Source of the DNA: Nectonema munidae
Taxonomy: Eukaryota; Nematomorpha; Nectonematoida; Nectonematidae
Direction: 5' to 3'
Assembly (NCBI GenBank): GCA_030549495.1
Contig: JAUIRK010000971.1
Location: 248,001-312,000, forward strand
Length of the DNA: 64,000 nt
The notes below the pieces were generated by a model that was given only the letters and a program-made list of their open reading frames with translations, searched no databases and had not been told where the DNA came from. This document shows, piece after piece, positions 12,603-26,400 of the stretch; within the stretch, counting starts at the first letter, position 1, and the number at the start of each line of letters is the position of its first letter. The position numbers and the translations under genes are program-made.

Positions 12603-12781
12603 ATTCTTGCTATGATTTGGAATTATATATTAGAGATGAAAAAACAAGGACTACACTGAAAGAAATCTTAATCTAAGTTTAAAGCCGTGACTAAAATCAT
12701 TCTTGCTATGATTTAGAATGATATATTAGATGAAAAAACAGAAAGAAATTTTAATCTAAGTTTAAAGCCGTGACAAAAATC
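12603..12781. repeat. Tandem duplication, about 96-bp unit
   Basis: Two adjacent copies start ATTCTTGCTATGATTT and end GCCGTGACTAAAATC or GCCGTGACAAAAATC. The second lacks about 13 bp in the middle and has a few substitutions. It looks like a local duplication with no coding content. Confidence 0.85.
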
Positions 12782-13964
12782 ATTGTATGCCGAAATCTCT
12801 TACAAATTGCCCTATTACATTTTGGTTTAGAGAGCTTTCATTTCGCTGTATTTATGTTTGTGTGTATAGGTATACGAATTTTGACATAAGCAAAAATAAA
12901 GCTTTATTTCCACTTCAGCAAAAACTCTTGATATAAAGTTTTTTAATTGAGAGAGATAAGAAAAGGTATGTGTCGCCCGCCCCAGGGGAATAGAGTGTGT
13001 CTGGTTTTGTGTTATGTGTGAATTCTTTTCATGATGATGATCTTTTTGCATCACACCTTTTCTGAAATAGACTTTGATAGATGCTGGGAATGGGAGTCCT
13101 TTTGGAGGGGGAGCTGAGTTTGTGGCAATATCATTCTTCCATTAATTAAAAACAGCTTTTCAATGGAAGTATCTGCGTAGTATTTCAGAATGGAAGGGAT
13201 TCGTTATCATATGCAGACGTCTCAGTGTGGAACCTTTCGAACCTTTTTGGAACATTTTTAAAAAATGGAACCTTTGGAACCATTAGGAGAAAGAAAAAAA
13301 AATATTTAAATAAAATACCTTTTATATAAAAAGATATTTATTTTTGTTGGTTCATTTATAAAAAATTTGAGAATTTTTTATTCGGATCAATATATCAAAA
13401 TTTTTAAAATGTCTGTTTTTTATAAAAAAGTAATCATATTGTTTACTGTTTCCTAATTCTTCGTTAATTTGTATATTTTCTTTCATCTTTTTTTTAATTT
13501 TGTTTTTCTAATGGAGAGTATAGATGCACAGTATTATTTATTATACAACACATGTCAAAAAATATATAAATACAAGAATAACTAGTATTTTGAGTAAAAA
13601 CTGAAGAACTTTTTCAATGAAAAATCGATAATTTTATCAAACCAGCGAAAGTTTGAACATGATATTTGAAGTACGAAAACTTTTTGTTTCTTATTAACAA
13701 AATTTTTTTTATATTCTATTGTTTTTTATATATCAAAGAAATATCTTGACAAAAATAATTTTTATTCATATTTTTCGCATAAATACAAAAAATTTTCTCG
13801 TGAAGACACTATTTTTTTCTTCATATATGTTTTTTGTCATATAAATTTCTTTCAATATAAGAATCTCTTTTTTTTCAATATTTAAATTTGGAAATGTTTT
13901 AATTTATCCCTATTTTTCCACTACCACTATTGCAGACTAATTACATATTTCAATAAAATTATAA

Positions 13965-16370
13965 ATGGAAAGAAAAAGGAGTATTAAATTCAACAACGAT
14001 TGGTTGGAAAGGGTTGATTACAATAAAAATTTGATAAGTTTGTGGTGTAAAAAAATCAATGATTCACAAGCTTTATCTAAGTTTTGTAATGCAAAAATTA
14101 GTACTAGTAAAAAAGGCCTTCACGGTTTAATTAAACACTCATCAACTTTGAAACATAAGAAAAAATAAAAGAGCGACTCGATACATCACAGTGTAATTTT
14201 GAAGTGATCAACGATGATATCAATGAAGAGAATAAACCAAAAGGTACTACTTCTCCAACATACCTTCGACTAGCCAATCGTCAATTTGAAAATGGTTTTC
14301 AGACGAGAAGAGGCTACAAAAGCGGAAATACTGTGGATGCTGAAAAAATGTTTCTTCTAACTTTTCTTTGCGTTCAAACAATGACATTGCTCAAATACTT
14401 CAACATATGTTTCCTGGGAAAATTCCTAAGGATTTTTCATTGGGTCCATCGAAGTCTAGTTATTTGTTAACAGTAGCGTTATGCCTATACTTCAAAAAAT
14501 GATAGTGGATGATGTCAAAGATATGTATTATGTCATTTCTTATGATGAAACAACAGATTCGAGCGACAAAAAAGAATTTCAGGAAATGCTTCGATTTTGG
14601 TCTGAAAAACTCCAACAAATCTGCTCTTTTCACCTTGACACTGTTTATTCATGCAACAAGTCATGCAATATCTAACTCATTGATTAAAGTATTGGATGAT
14701 AATTCCTTGAATTTGTCAAATTTAATTTCGGTTTTCAGTGATGGACCGAATGTAAACAAAAGCGTTTTTATGGTGATCAATGAAGAGGTGAAACAATGCA
14801 GAGGCCAATCATTATTAAATATTGGAACGTGTCAACTGCACGTGATTCACAATACTTTTTCCAAAGGTTTAAAAAGTTTTAACGATAAAATTTCATACTT
14901 ATCAACTTACATATATCGCTTTTTCAAAGGATGGCCCTCTAGGTACGATGATAATCATGCAATTCAAGAAAAGATGAATTTACCTAGAACAAAGTTGAAA
15001 AAACACGTCGAAAATCCATGGTTGACCGTAAGAACTTCAATTAATAAAATTTTGGAGCAAATTGAAGTTTTGAAAGAATATTTTTTATGTTTTATCCCAA
15101 AATTTTGCAAATCCTTGAAATGGAATTTTTATTATAAGTTTATTTCTGAAGTGTTAAATAGTCCAACCATCAAAGCAGAACTGCTGTTTATAAAGTCAGC
15201 CATTTGATATTTTCAACGAAAAGTTTCAAAAGTCAGAGCCTTTAATTCATTTAATTTATGACGAGTTTACAAGACTTGCTATTACTTTAGGTAATCGAAT
15301 TTTAAAAAATCGCATCGGTGTGAAAAACTTAACATTAAACGGAAAAGAAGAATTATTGAACGAAATAAATAACCGAAATGTCATTATTAATAGCATAAAA
15401 ATAAAGGTTGGAAATGATTTTGAAGACGAAATAAAGAACCTTGATTTTCTATCTGATGATTTGACCGGAATTTATGTGCGAATTTTTTCATTCCTTTTTC
15501 TACATTTTAAATTCATCGATACTTAATGATGACTTTATCAAGTATTTCAGATGTTTTGCACCTTCTAGAAGGCATAATTTAAATTCTCTATGCGATGTTC
15601 AAAAAATCTCTCAGGTTTTGCCTTTTGAAAGCCAAATTGAAAAATTGCTGACAAATGGAAATTGGTGCAGACAGAGATCATTCCAAAAACAATTTGTGAA
15701 ACCAGAGTTGATCATTACTGGAATTATTATTTTGCTTGAATAATATAGATTCGTCGCGAAATATCCTTTGTTGACGAAAATTGACAAGACTGCCCTATCT
15801 TTATGGCATGGAAACGCTGATGTTGAAAGGCAGTTTTCTGTTTCAAAACGGATACTTACAGATGAAAAGTGCACGCTATCACTCATATCTCTTAATGCAC
15901 GTTTAACGGTGAAAACTGGCCTACAATACTTTCAAAACATACCATATAATGTCCCAATAACGGCCGAATTCTTAACATTAGCAAGATCTGCTCATCGTAA
16001 ATATAAAGAAAACTTAGAAATGGAAAGAAAAAAAGGAAGAAAGCGATATGTTGAGAAAAGAATAAGAAACTGAAAAAAGAACAATCGAGGAACTTCAAGA
16101 AAAAATCTTATGAAAAAAGTTCAAAATAGATGAAATAGAGAAAATTTGTGAGGAAAAAAATGAAGAGTGTGAAAATATACAAAAGGTAACCGATGGATTA
16201 TTATTGAACACATCAGCAAAAAGTCTAGAAAATGCTTTGATCTCGTAGGACACCGCTTCTATTCTTCTTAAAGCTGCACAATCCAAAAGAAATGAGCAGA
16301 ATGAAATAAGCCAAGAACTGAATAGAATGAAGGTTCAAGTAAATAATAAGAAGTCTGGTTTAATTGAACA
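13965..16370 (+). pseudogene. hAT-like transposase relic (BED finger, RNase H-like core)
   Basis: The N-terminal piece (13965-14168) begins MERKRSIKFNNDWLE and has a CCHH finger typical of transposases that read KFNxxWL at the start. Later pieces show YVISYDETTDSSDK (first catalytic region), FSDGPNVNKSVF with GTCQLHVIHNTFSKGL (second region), NPWLTVRTSINKILEQIEVL, and the C-terminal GNADVERQFSVSKRIL, the dimerisation signature. Beyond it a Lys/Glu-rich tail continues to about 16370. Several frameshifts and stops split it, so it is dead. It belongs to a hAT group different from the CGGBP1-like copies upstream. The repeated GGAACCTTT-type motifs near 13220-13280 may mark its left end; I found no matching right end. 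Confidence 0.8.
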
Positions 16371-17669
16371 GTTTTTTTTTTTTAAAAAAAATGATTATAA
16401 TTTTTCAAATTTTCCAGTTTGTTTTTAGTGCACTTTATTTTAGTTTATGCTGACTGTATTAAAGCATTCAAAAACGATAAACGCTCTCTCTTATCTATGT
16501 AGAAGAACTTTCCTGACATATATTGATGCAAAATTATGAAAGATGATATTTTTGTTATCTACCAAATATACTACTCTTGAAAGACAAAAGTTTTGAGTCA
16601 TAATGAAACAAAGTGATATTGAAAGTTTAGGATTGCTATACTTTGAAATAGTTTATATGAACGCTATAAATCAGAAAATTACAAAGAGTTTGAAAGATCA
16701 AAGCATATAAAAATTTAGACCACAATATTTTCCTTATTAAAAGTATACTTTTTACACTCCAATCTTTCATTTTTTCTATGAAAACCCAGCGAATGTTAGC
16801 TATGAATATGGTAAAAGACATTGCCAAAATTTTGATGTATTTTATACAAAAATATTCACATTTATCACGTTTTTCCTTTTGTGAATGTTGAACCGTTTTA
16901 TGCTGTTATTTTGCATAATGACAAACTTTTTTTGTGGTGGAAGTTCTTTAAAAACCAATTTGTCTTCATATTTAGTCTCCAGGCTTTCCTTAGTTTTGTT
17001 TTTTTCAATCTGCTTATGGAACTAGGTTATCTACTTCTTTCAGAGATATTTTTTAGGATAAAAAAAGCTGCAAGTAAGAATGAGTATTACATACATGGCA
17101 TGTGTAATGGCATCAAGGATGCTGCTTGTGTGATGAAGGGAATCTTTTTCAATACTAACAGATGTGCTTGTTACTTTTCATATCTTTGAAAAAAATCAAA
17201 ATTTGAGGAAGCTGCGTATTATTTTTTATACCGTCATGTTTTCTATATCTCTTTTATCATATTGTAGAAGTTTTGCAGCATTATCGCTAGTTTACAATTT
17301 CTTGTAATTGCATCGTGTAAATGTGCTGCTAGTTCTATTTTAATCATTTATTATTCTTCGCTAAGAGGCTAGTGTTGTAAGCTGTAATCAAGTGTGCTTC
17401 ATTATTATGTATGGCTCTATTATTATACCACGTGCAAACTTTTTACTCACATCTGTCTTCATTCGCTTAAGTAGCACTGCTAATAATAATAATAGGCTTG
17501 TTCTCTACTTGTTCTGGAAGCCACTTCAACAGATAATTAACCTACTCTTCTCACTTTGCTTTCTTATTAGTCTAACTCTTAGATTTAATTTTTAATACGG
17601 TATCACGCTCCTCTATTTAATAACTCTTTAGGACTTTCATTCCAGTAGTATCCCATAAAATTATAATAA
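16371..17669. other. AT-rich stretch without recognised genes
   Basis: Open frames at 16636-16827 (-) and 16881-17189 (+) are hydrophobic, T-rich translations without splice context or motifs. I do not support them as genes. Confidence 0.5.
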
Positions 17670-17810
17670 CCCTTTGAGAACCAGTTTGACACACGTGTTT
17701 CAAGAAAAGAAAATCGATTGCTTTTAAATATATTAAATTTCGTTGAAAAAGAAAGTGGATGATTAGTTTTCAAAAATAATGAGGTAAACTCAGGCTGTTG
17801 AGTAAGAGTC
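17670..17810. repeat. piggyBac-type MITE, family B, worn copy
   Basis: The left end CCCTTTGAGAACCAGTTTGA and the internal GTTGAAAAAGAAA...GGATGAT segment align with the copy at 23056-23195 in the same order. The right end is degraded, so its boundary is approximate. Confidence 0.55.
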
Positions 17811-18453
17811 ATAGTTCCATTTTCTGCGTTTGGAATCGGAGTCTAATTGAGAAAAATAACTGATATATGTTATAAAATTGATTTTCAAAATCATTCCTTC
17901 TCAATTCACTATTGGTCAATTAAATAACTATTCACAACTTTATAATTATCAGTTTTTCGCAGCCAGAAAAAATTGCCTGGCTCTACGGCAGAAATATTTT
18001 AGTCTCCATCTCCTTCAACTTTTTTAATCATCAATAAAAAAAATGATTCTAGCTATACTACGTATATAATATCTGGAAAAACTAGATTATATAACTTTCA
18101 TAAAAGAAAGAACATATGATCATCTCGACTCACACACCATACATTCATTTTACTTATTTATATACTTTCTTCATTATTTTTTTTAGTACTTATTTTATTT
18201 ATACAAATACACTAGATCCTCGTTTACTCGGACCGTGACCGTGAATACAAATGTTTGCCCTCATAGGCTTACAAGGGATCATTTTCATTGACTTTTTTAA
18301 TTTCGCTTTGGCTTACAAGCAGCCATTTTATTTTTTACTACATGGGTAGTTCGCGGTCATTCTAAATTTTGACGTTATTCCAAAGCTTATTGTGGCTATA
18401 AATTCGTCCAATTTGAAATATTTTTTTCTACCATATATATATATATACATATA

Positions 18454-18536
18454 TAATAGACCCTCTGTTATGTCGGATAATCGGCATAGTCGGACACCCT
18501 TCTCCCCCATGTAGTCCGACTTAACGAGGTCTACTG
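18454..18536. repeat. Short pogo/Tigger-type MITE
   Basis: An 83-bp inverted-repeat element: TAATAGACCCTCTGTTATG on the left mirrors GACTTAACGAGGTCTACTG on the right, with TA on both flanks. The CAGTAGACC... ends and TA target are those of pogo/Tigger-type elements. A second, similar left end (CACTAGATCCTCGTTTACTC) occurs near 18210, so an older larger copy may surround it. Confidence 0.75.
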
Positions 18537-18755
18537 TAATTTTATGATAGAGGCATTGCTTTTTATCTGCTAAAAGCATAAGTCTACTAATCTTTTTCAA
18601 ACATATAAAAGTGAAAAGTAATATATAAAAAAATTGTATTAATATTGAATACATCTAATCTCAAAATAATTCTCAGCAATTCGGTATATTTTATTTTATA
18701 TAAAATTCGGTTTACATATTTTTGACTTTATATCTTTCCCAACAATATGTACTTA

Positions 18756-19195
18756 ATTTGCTTGGAAACAGGCATAGGAGCCATATTTTTAATCTTTCAG
18801 GCTTCGGCTCCATGTAGACTCGTGTTTATCAACCTATTTTTACTCATGGACCCCTTCATAAATATTGGACAAAAAATATTTATTTTAATATTTTTCACTA
18901 ATAAAATTTTTGAGGTTATGATAAAGAAAATAGTATATACTTAAAATTCATATTGAAATGAAAGCAAATCTAATGCAACAATTTTTATAATAAAAAAAGT
19001 CATTTAGTGAGATCTCTGTGGTTAATGCTGCTCAACGGGATTCTTTATATCTGGTTACATTGAAGTTAATGCTAGTCGTAAAGCACCTCTTTTTACGATG
19101 TCAAGTCTATTGCGAACTTTTTATAATAACGCGGTTATGAGATGGTTTTCTTCATGGACCACGAAAATATCATTGTGGACCCCGGTTGAGAACCT
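18756..19195. repeat. hAT-type MITE, copy 2, with shared 5' segment
   Basis: From about 18824 this matches the element at 6066-6440, and it ends GGACCCCGGTTGAGAACC, the classic hAT-like inverted end. The preceding 85 bp (TTGCTTGGAAACAGGCATA to GTGTTTATCAACC) are repeated at 19757-19840, where the rest of the element is missing. It is non-coding. Confidence 0.7.
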
Positions 19196-19412
19196 CTGAC
19201 TCCGACTTCGATTTCGAACTCCTTATAATTATAGTTGCAAACAACGTACCCATTATATCCACGTTAATTGAGGTAAACGTATTTTATACCTGCATTCAAT
19301 GTTTCCATGCCCACAACGACATTAGAAAAAAACCGTTAAATATTTGAAAATTTAAAGAATTTTACGCCAACTCTTTGCTTCCGACTTTAACTAAAGAAGG
19401 GTCAATCCGTGT

Positions 19413-19430
19413 CCCCCCCCCCCCCCCCCC
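19413..19430. repeat. Poly-C run of 18
   Basis: Eighteen consecutive C residues, the complement of the G runs at 55587 and 55831. Such runs are prone to length error and can form quadruplexes on the opposite strand. Confidence 0.95.
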
Positions 19431-19461
19431 TAAAAATTAAGCTTTTTTATTCTTTATTTAA

Positions 19462-19591
19462 CCCATTTAGGACCAAGCAAAGCAGACGATATCTAAAAAA
19501 ACGCAGACGATTTATATTCAAAGTCATTGAAAAAAGCAGACGAAGATGAAATTACTTATGTTCCAAAATAGGAACATTGGCCGTAAATAGG
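19462..19591 (-). repeat. piggyBac-type MITE, family A, copy 2
   Basis: A 130-bp copy in reverse orientation to copy 1, beginning CCCATTTAGGACCAAG and ending GGCCGTAAATAGG, with TTAA on both flanks. The internal GCAGACGAAGATGAAATTAC block is shared with the other copies. Confidence 0.9.
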
Positions 19592-19756
19592 TTAAAATAC
19601 CTAAAAATATTATGTGTCTTAGATGCTGACTTAAAATTTGTTAGATACCGACTTCGACTCTTATTCCTTTAAAATCTGATTTCTTAGCCATGCCATAAAT
19701 AGGGCTTGTGCGTCAGAAGCGTGAATTTTATAAGGATATGAGTTGGAGTCAGTTAT

Positions 19757-19845
19757 TTGCTTGGAAACAGACATATAAGCCATATTTTTTTAATCTTTCG
19801 GGCTTCGGCTCCATGTAAACTCGTGTTTATCAACCTTTTTTGATC
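19757..19845. repeat. Partial copy of the 18756 repeat
   Basis: About 85 bp matching 18756-18840 in direct orientation (TTGCTTGGAAACAGACATA ... CTCGTGTTTATCAACC). After that the sequence diverges. Confidence 0.75.
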
Positions 19846-20736
19846 CACATTCAATTTTGGAGTGAAATTTTTTAAGTATGTTAAAAAATATTAAAAAAAA
19901 CTCTAATTTTTATAAGCTTTTTAACAAGTTGCACTTGTTGGGTCGAATTCGGAATGGAATAGTGTTACTCAAATATTTCAAACTTTTAAGTATGTGAAGT
20001 CGGAGCCGTAAACTTAGAAACAGATTCGGATATTATCCCTCCAACTCGGGAGCGAACCTTTCGTGTAATAAATCATCTTTTTCCATTCTCATAGTTTGTT
20101 CCGAATAGCGCAAATCATTTCATGATGTTATAGAATAACTGTTTGAAAGATTTCCAAGCCTTTTCAGAGATGTGAGAGCTTTCACTAAATTCATTATTAT
20201 TTAAATTTTCATTCATATACTTCAAAAATAAATACTAATTTTGTACCATTTCTATCAATCAGCATCAAATGCTGTAAGATTGACTAGATAAGGCTTATTC
20301 ATGCTTTTTTTTATTATTTTACTATTATTATTGGTTGAGACTAGTCTGGTACCGTTAAAAATAAGGACAAATTATTTAAGAAAATGGGGGAATTGAGTCA
20401 TTTAATCCGACCGCCATTTTTAAATTCTGCTTTTCCTAAAATCTAATGCGAACAGAAACCATCTATTTGAAAGCCGCTATTCTAAGCGGAGAGTATTTTA
20501 TCACCGATTTTATTGCCATAGTAAAATGAAGAGATAAATTTTCCTTACGATGTTTCCCTTCTATTATGCATGACATGGTATTTAATGTCTATATTGTTGT
20601 TTATTGGTGAGGCGCGATAAAGCTTTACGCAGTAGTCTCCACTAATACGCTACTATGCTAGAGTGAACAACTTGTTTGCTGCTCCTTCATCAATAACTAG
20701 TTTGTGAATACGCACTTGTGCACTGTTGTAGCCTAA

Positions 20737-20866
20737 CCGGTTATCGACCACAGTCGACATATGTCGACTTTACAATTATATGAATCATCTGCTTTTATAA
20801 ATGCTTTTTAATACAAATCTTCTGCTTTACATTAGATATCGTCTGCTTATTCTGGCCGATAACGGG
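20737..20866 (+). repeat. piggyBac-type MITE, family A, divergent copy
   Basis: The ends CCGGTTATCGACCA and TCTGGCCGATAACGGG pair with each other, flanked by CTAA and TTAA. The internal TCATCTGCTTTTA and ATATCGTCTGCTT motifs correspond to family A, but the element is clearly older or from another subfamily. Confidence 0.75.
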
Positions 20867-21286
20867 TTAAGGTGGTCCAGAGGAAAATATTTTAACTATT
20901 AACCATAAGTTTCAAATCAACTGTCTAAATTTAATCATTTATATATAGATCGCATTATAAAGAAAAAGGCAAATCAAAAAAATTATGCGAGCGTTAGAAA
21001 CGCATTGAATCAAACACAAATGAAAGTTTTATCATTTGTATTGTAGGTATCGGTGACTGGAGCGTTTGGAATGTTCTGCGTAGAGGCTGGGCAAATATAA
21101 ATCGTCAAGAGCGCAGACTTCTTTGATTTAAAACTTGTTTGTTCGCTATTTAGTTTTGAATTCTTTTTAACACTTTTGAATACATTTTGGAGTAAGATAA
21201 TAAATTAATCAAATTTCTTTATTCAATCAGACCAAAGATTTTGCTTAGCTCTCCCATGACAAAAAAAGACTATAGCTGTTTAGATA

Positions 21287-21658
21287 CAGCCAACCCTCTT
21301 TAATTCGGACTTCATTGATCCGTATACAAATAATTTTTTTTCTTAAAATTTTTGTTACAGTGTTCTTCAAAGCGTTACCTCTTTCGTACATTGTTAATTA
21401 ATAGTTAATCCGAGTACGACATAAAAAAACTATTTATTCAGGTAATGCAATTATCTGAGAAATTTACGAAATTATATGAACGATATAATTAATGAATGAA
21501 ATTTTAAGGAGATAATACCATATCAATATAATTTAGATTTTTTACCAAAAAGGTTAAATGCTCAAATATTTAATTTAAAAAATGTTAATCTTCATGTCTA
21601 TCCCGCATTCAAAGGTGAAAAGAGAAGCAAAAATGTCAAGATTAATGAGGTTTGACTG
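21287..21658. repeat. pogo/Tigger-type MITE, 372 bp
   Basis: The left end TACAGCCAACCCTCTTTAAT mirrors the right end ATTAATGAGGTTTGACTGTA, including the TA flanks. No coding frame of note lies inside. The ends match the general CAG...CCTC...TTAAT pattern of pogo/Tigger derivatives. Confidence 0.7.
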
Positions 21659-23055
21659 TATTTTTAAAATTAACTGTAACTTGAATCGTTTTGGTCGTGT
21701 GAACTTCATGGTGTATCGGTCGCAAAGTGAGCATGTTGGTATTTGTTGATGCGTGCGCAGCGTAGAATGCACACACCATGTCTTTGTGAATGCGAATTAT
21801 CGCATCTATCCTTAAATCGAACTAATAACAAAATCGATACAATATAATCTTTTTATCTTCCTTGCTTTTGACCTTGATTCGAGGCTGTTAACATGATTGT
21901 TATTCTTGTCATCCACCCTGACCGAGTCACCTTGTCAGAAATGCACGCTCAAACTGCTTTAGTTGATTCTATTTTATAGTCCGATGTATATAGATTCAAT
22001 GTATCTTGTGTCTTGATTATGTAGGATGTTTATTAGTTTTTCAAGTGTTCGCTCATGATCAGAGTGGATGTATCATCATAGTTCAATTTTTTCCGTTTTT
22101 TCTTCTATGCGACACTTAATAAAAGAATCGTCAAGGATATAAAAGAATCTGTGTTTTTTCACTAAATTTAAGTAAGACAGTGAAGTCGTCTGGAGCGGAT
22201 GCCAAATTAACGGCACTTTAAAATGTCAAATAACACTTCTAAACGCCCAAACTTGATAATACAGGTGTGTGGGTATGGAAAATTGAAATAAAAAGTGTAG
22301 CAAACCATTGTTGGATTACTATTTTAGTCTAAAATATCTGGATTAAAATTTTAAACATGATATATTAATACAAATAAACTCTACCCCCGTGACGAACTGT
22401 CCCTCCCCGCCCGACCCGTTTTGGGACGCCACTGCAGTGAGAAAAATGAGGTTGGTAAAATCAAGCTCTAAATATGATTGATTATCACTTTTTAAGATAA
22501 TTTTCCGCCTTCATATCAGAAATGTATCGGATATCCACATCCGCGGATCATTTAAGTTTCCGCATCCGCCATTTTCAAACATTTTTCTTTTTTTTCTTTA
22601 TACTGCACGTTTTTTTCTGGAATTTTTCAATTTTTACTATATCCGAAATTTTTATGATAAGTATGGCTTTATGATAACATATACATTGACATCTTCCCTC
22701 TAAATTTTTTTTACAAAACTTGCGTTTTCTTAGAATTGCAACTTTCTTCAAACACTCATATTTGTCGCGATGTGTAGATTCAAAAATCTGCCATTCCTAT
22801 ATGCTTATATTTATCCTTTCAAACATAAATGTATGGAATAATTTTTAAAAAAATTTTGGAATTGAAAATTAGGTATAAACAAAAGCGCGCAATTTATTTG
22901 AAAATAGATAAATCATTAGATCCTATTTTATTGATATAATAGTAGTAAATCGGGTTTTGAGCTGTAATGGATTTAAGGCAGTAATGCAGCCAGGAATTTG
23001 AACAAAGGCTCATAATTTGGCAATGTTACATTTTCTTTCCAGCCCAAAATTTTAA
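21659..23055. other. Non-coding stretch upstream of the MXD-like exon
   Basis: No supported exon. I looked here for the missing basic-region exon of the MXD-like gene (expected to encode a THNELEKNR-like segment) and did not find it. A GGATATCCACATCCGCGGAT-type inverted motif near 22527-22570 may be a transposon remnant. Confidence 0.5.
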
Positions 23056-23195
23056 TCTCTCGAGCAATAGTTTGACACCCGTATTCCAACAAATGAAAAT
23101 CGTCTACCTAAAATCTAAAAAAAATCCGTTGAAAAAGAAAACGGACGATAAGTATTCAAGATTTTGGTGCTCAGCGTGTTATAATTCTCAAAGGA
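23056..23195. repeat. piggyBac-type MITE, family B, copy 3
   Basis: A 140-bp element flanked on both sides by TTAA. It starts TCTCTCGAGCAATAGTTTGA and ends ATAATTCTCAAAGGA, aligning with the 17670 copy on the left and with the CAAAGG ends of family B on the right. Confidence 0.75.
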
Positions 23196-23341
23196 TTAAA
23201 AATACCAGCGAAAGTTTACCGTCATTCATAACCTATATTAGTGAATTAAAGGGTTTATTGTTGAATTGAATCATTCGATTTACTGATGCAACCGTTTAGA
23301 AGACTGCCTTACTTTTCTCTATTTAAACTTTTTTGATTTAG

Positions 23342-23453
23342 ACGTGCTTATCTTCGCAAGTGCCTGGAAACGTTGAAAAAAGCTGTTCCCTTGAATCGAT
23401 CCACTCGTCACACAACTCTGGGTTTATTGAATGATGCAATTTCCTTTATAAAT
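23342..23453 (+). CDS. MXD-like exon: helix 1, loop and helix 2
   Basis: 112 nt flanked by TTTGATTTAG (acceptor) and GTACGC (donor). The first base finishes a codon from the previous exon (an Arg codon AG|A would give RRAYLRKC, as in NRRAHLRLC of vertebrate MXD), and the exon ends in phase 0. The intron position next to the basic region resembles that in vertebrate MXD genes (from memory). Confidence 0.85.
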
Positions 23454-26400
23454 GTACGCTTTCTATCTCTTTATTTTTGTGCTGTCTGACAGTTAAACAG
23501 CATAGGCATGAATTGTGCGTCGAATCCTCTCAATATTAATAGCCTAGGAGGAGCTCAATAAATATGAATCTATAATCTATATATTCGCATTTAAGTGGCC
23601 TTCTCTTCTCTATCTTGAAAGCATCCTACTTTGTCTCCACAGGAAAGGAGTAATTTAAATCGACGATTTTAATCTTCTAGTTCTATGTTCGAAAATTAAT
23701 TTTTTAATTTCAAAATAAAAATTCCTTTAAATATTGTTTTATAGTAATATAAAAATTAAGGCTTAAAACGAGGAGCAGACTTTGTTTATATATGAAAAAC
23801 CCTAATTTGTTAGAAATGTACTAATTTTATGGAAATGACCCATCAAAATATTATACTACTACGTGAGATTTTTGTAGTAATTGAAAAGTGCTTTGTAGCG
23901 ACTTTGGTACCGCTCTTTTTTCCAGCAGTATTCGTTTGTTCTCCATTTATCGGCGTGCCTAGAAATGAAAGTCTTGTACTTGAGCAAGTTAGATTCTTGT
24001 GGTGTCAAGCGTCGTCTTACCACACAGAACCGTAATCACTACCCATTGAAAAGGAGTTTGCCTTGAGTAGTTTAGGTAAAAATTAAAAACATGTTGTGTA
24101 TTATGTTTGTGTGGGATGTAGTGAACGGTAAACTTATAATCCCCACGCCTTAAATTCCTCCGCCTTTGTCCTCCTATGCTTCACTAATCACTACGCTGTC
24201 ATTGTTGGCATTGTTGAAGTTAACTCTCCGTGCAAAAGCGAATTAGGAATTTAGTATGCTATCTATGTACTGCAATTATTCCTTGCATCGTCGCCATCCT
24301 CACTTTTATGAACTGGAAGCCTGGAGTTCTTTTATGCGCGGCCGACACTCTAGGTTTCAAAAGAAAAGGACTGGCGCAATGCGTCTTTCACATGGTAGAG
24401 GCGGAAAGAAACTAGCAAGCGTCAGAACTACCACAATCAATTTGCTCGTATTTCTAGTGCGATATAATTGCTTCAGTATGCATATGCACGAGAATATCGT
24501 AATTACATGATCCATCAATTACTTTTACTTTATCGAACTTCCACCGTTTTCTCAATAATTTTTATTTCGTTTATAGTCCATTTTTTATGTGCCATCAATG
24601 ACAAGGGCGGCAAAGAGGGCATCTGACGTTCGTTAGATCACAGAACAAATTTTAATGACAGAATCAAAAATACATTGCTCGATACCCTCACTCGTACAGC
24701 AAAAATTATTAGATTAGTTGTACAAGCTATTCCATTTTAATGGTTTAGGGAGTTTCGCTGTTTTTGCTCGCATTTGCTATCGCAAACTATTACTAAAATG
24801 AAACAATGCAAAAAATAAAAGATTTTTAACAAGATAAGACCGTTTATTTTAAAAACAAATTTTTATTACATAATAAGCAGTATTCTTCTTTACCTTGAAT
24901 ACGATGTTTAGGACAAATTAAAACACCACAGCTAGAACAATTGCTTCTGCAGTTTTTTTATAATACTTACAGGGCCTTGAATAACTTATAGTTTTTCTTT
25001 TACATCCCACAACATCTTTCTAAAAACCATATTTAATTGTAGCCTCTTTTATATACACAACAAGAGTTTGCATACTCATTTTTTTCGAAGAAAATGGGAA
25101 GGCTAGTGAAGGCCAAGTTTTTTAAAACTCTTTCCGGTTTTTACCATACCCGTTATTTTTTAACTCCATAATTGCTCTTTTATTTTTTTTTCCATTTTGG
25201 AGTAGCGTGTTCGAATGAGGGTTAAACAAACCCTATTATTTACACTTGATATTCTTATGAATTTCTTACATCTTCCATCATCACATCAAAGTTGCCAAGC
25301 TTGACAAGCCCTCATTAAATCGACTATACCTTCTTCTTCTATATTCCTTCAATTTATTCAAAGATTAATTTTTTAGTTTCAAAATAAAACTTGTTATACA
25401 TCAAAGCATACATATTCTTTTAGTAATATAAAAATATAGATTGTCTCGTCCCGCCCGTTCAAAAATTACTTGCTGTGCCCTTCATCAACGATATGTCCTA
25501 TGATTCGGGCTAAAATTCGATATTTTTTCAACCAATTGCAGGACTCGACTTATATTTGGATTTTTTAAAGAAAAATGACCACTTACAAAACATTTTACCA
25601 ATAAATTAAAAAAATTATAATAAAATTTAAAGGATGTACACTTTTTGCCTTCTTCCTGTTCAAACTTTATTCGTTGGAATTTTAATATTTTTTATCTTGA
25701 CTATAAATAAATGTTTGATCTCCTGAAAAACTTGCTCCTGGTGGTGATTTTAGGATTTGTAGTCCTTTAAAATGATATTTCAAGGTTGAAAAGCACATTA
25801 TAAGTAGACAAATAAAATATTGACTTCAAATCTAAATATGAGGGAGAAAAGCATTGCGCGCGATTTTGATAAAATTATCTTCATTTCCCCTGCATTGGAT
25901 CAATGTTCCATACCCCCTCCATTTAACCATAAACCGTTTCACGATTTCAAGTATTTGGACGCTTTATTTGTTGAGAAAGTGATAAGAACGGAGATCGCTA
26001 CATACAGTGTACACCTTTTTTCGTTTATCTCGGGAAAGTAGAGAAGATTAATAATGTTATTCAAGATCACCTTGACATTCTTTTATTCTGTGCTCGAATG
26101 AGTACAAGGATAGCTAATAGGTTATTAAGTGATTGCTTTACCTACTATCGCATTTTGTACGGGAATATAATATTATACTCGTTGCCTATCTGTGATGCCT
26201 TTATCTAATACGAGTTACACGACTTTTTCTATGATGTGACTCAAGACGCATTTCTTTAAAATGTGGCCTACGACCATAAAACTTTTACACTTTTAGCACC
26301 TAAAATTTTTTTATAATGCTTTTACCACTCCACTAATAACACATTTTGCCATATTTAATTGTTTTACTGTGTTATTATAGTTCATTTTCGATCTAATAGT

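Noticed and set aside
24230-24510. Two overlapping + strand frames of raised GC content in the MXD-like intron
   Set aside because: No motif and no acceptor/donor pair that would keep phase with the flanking exons.
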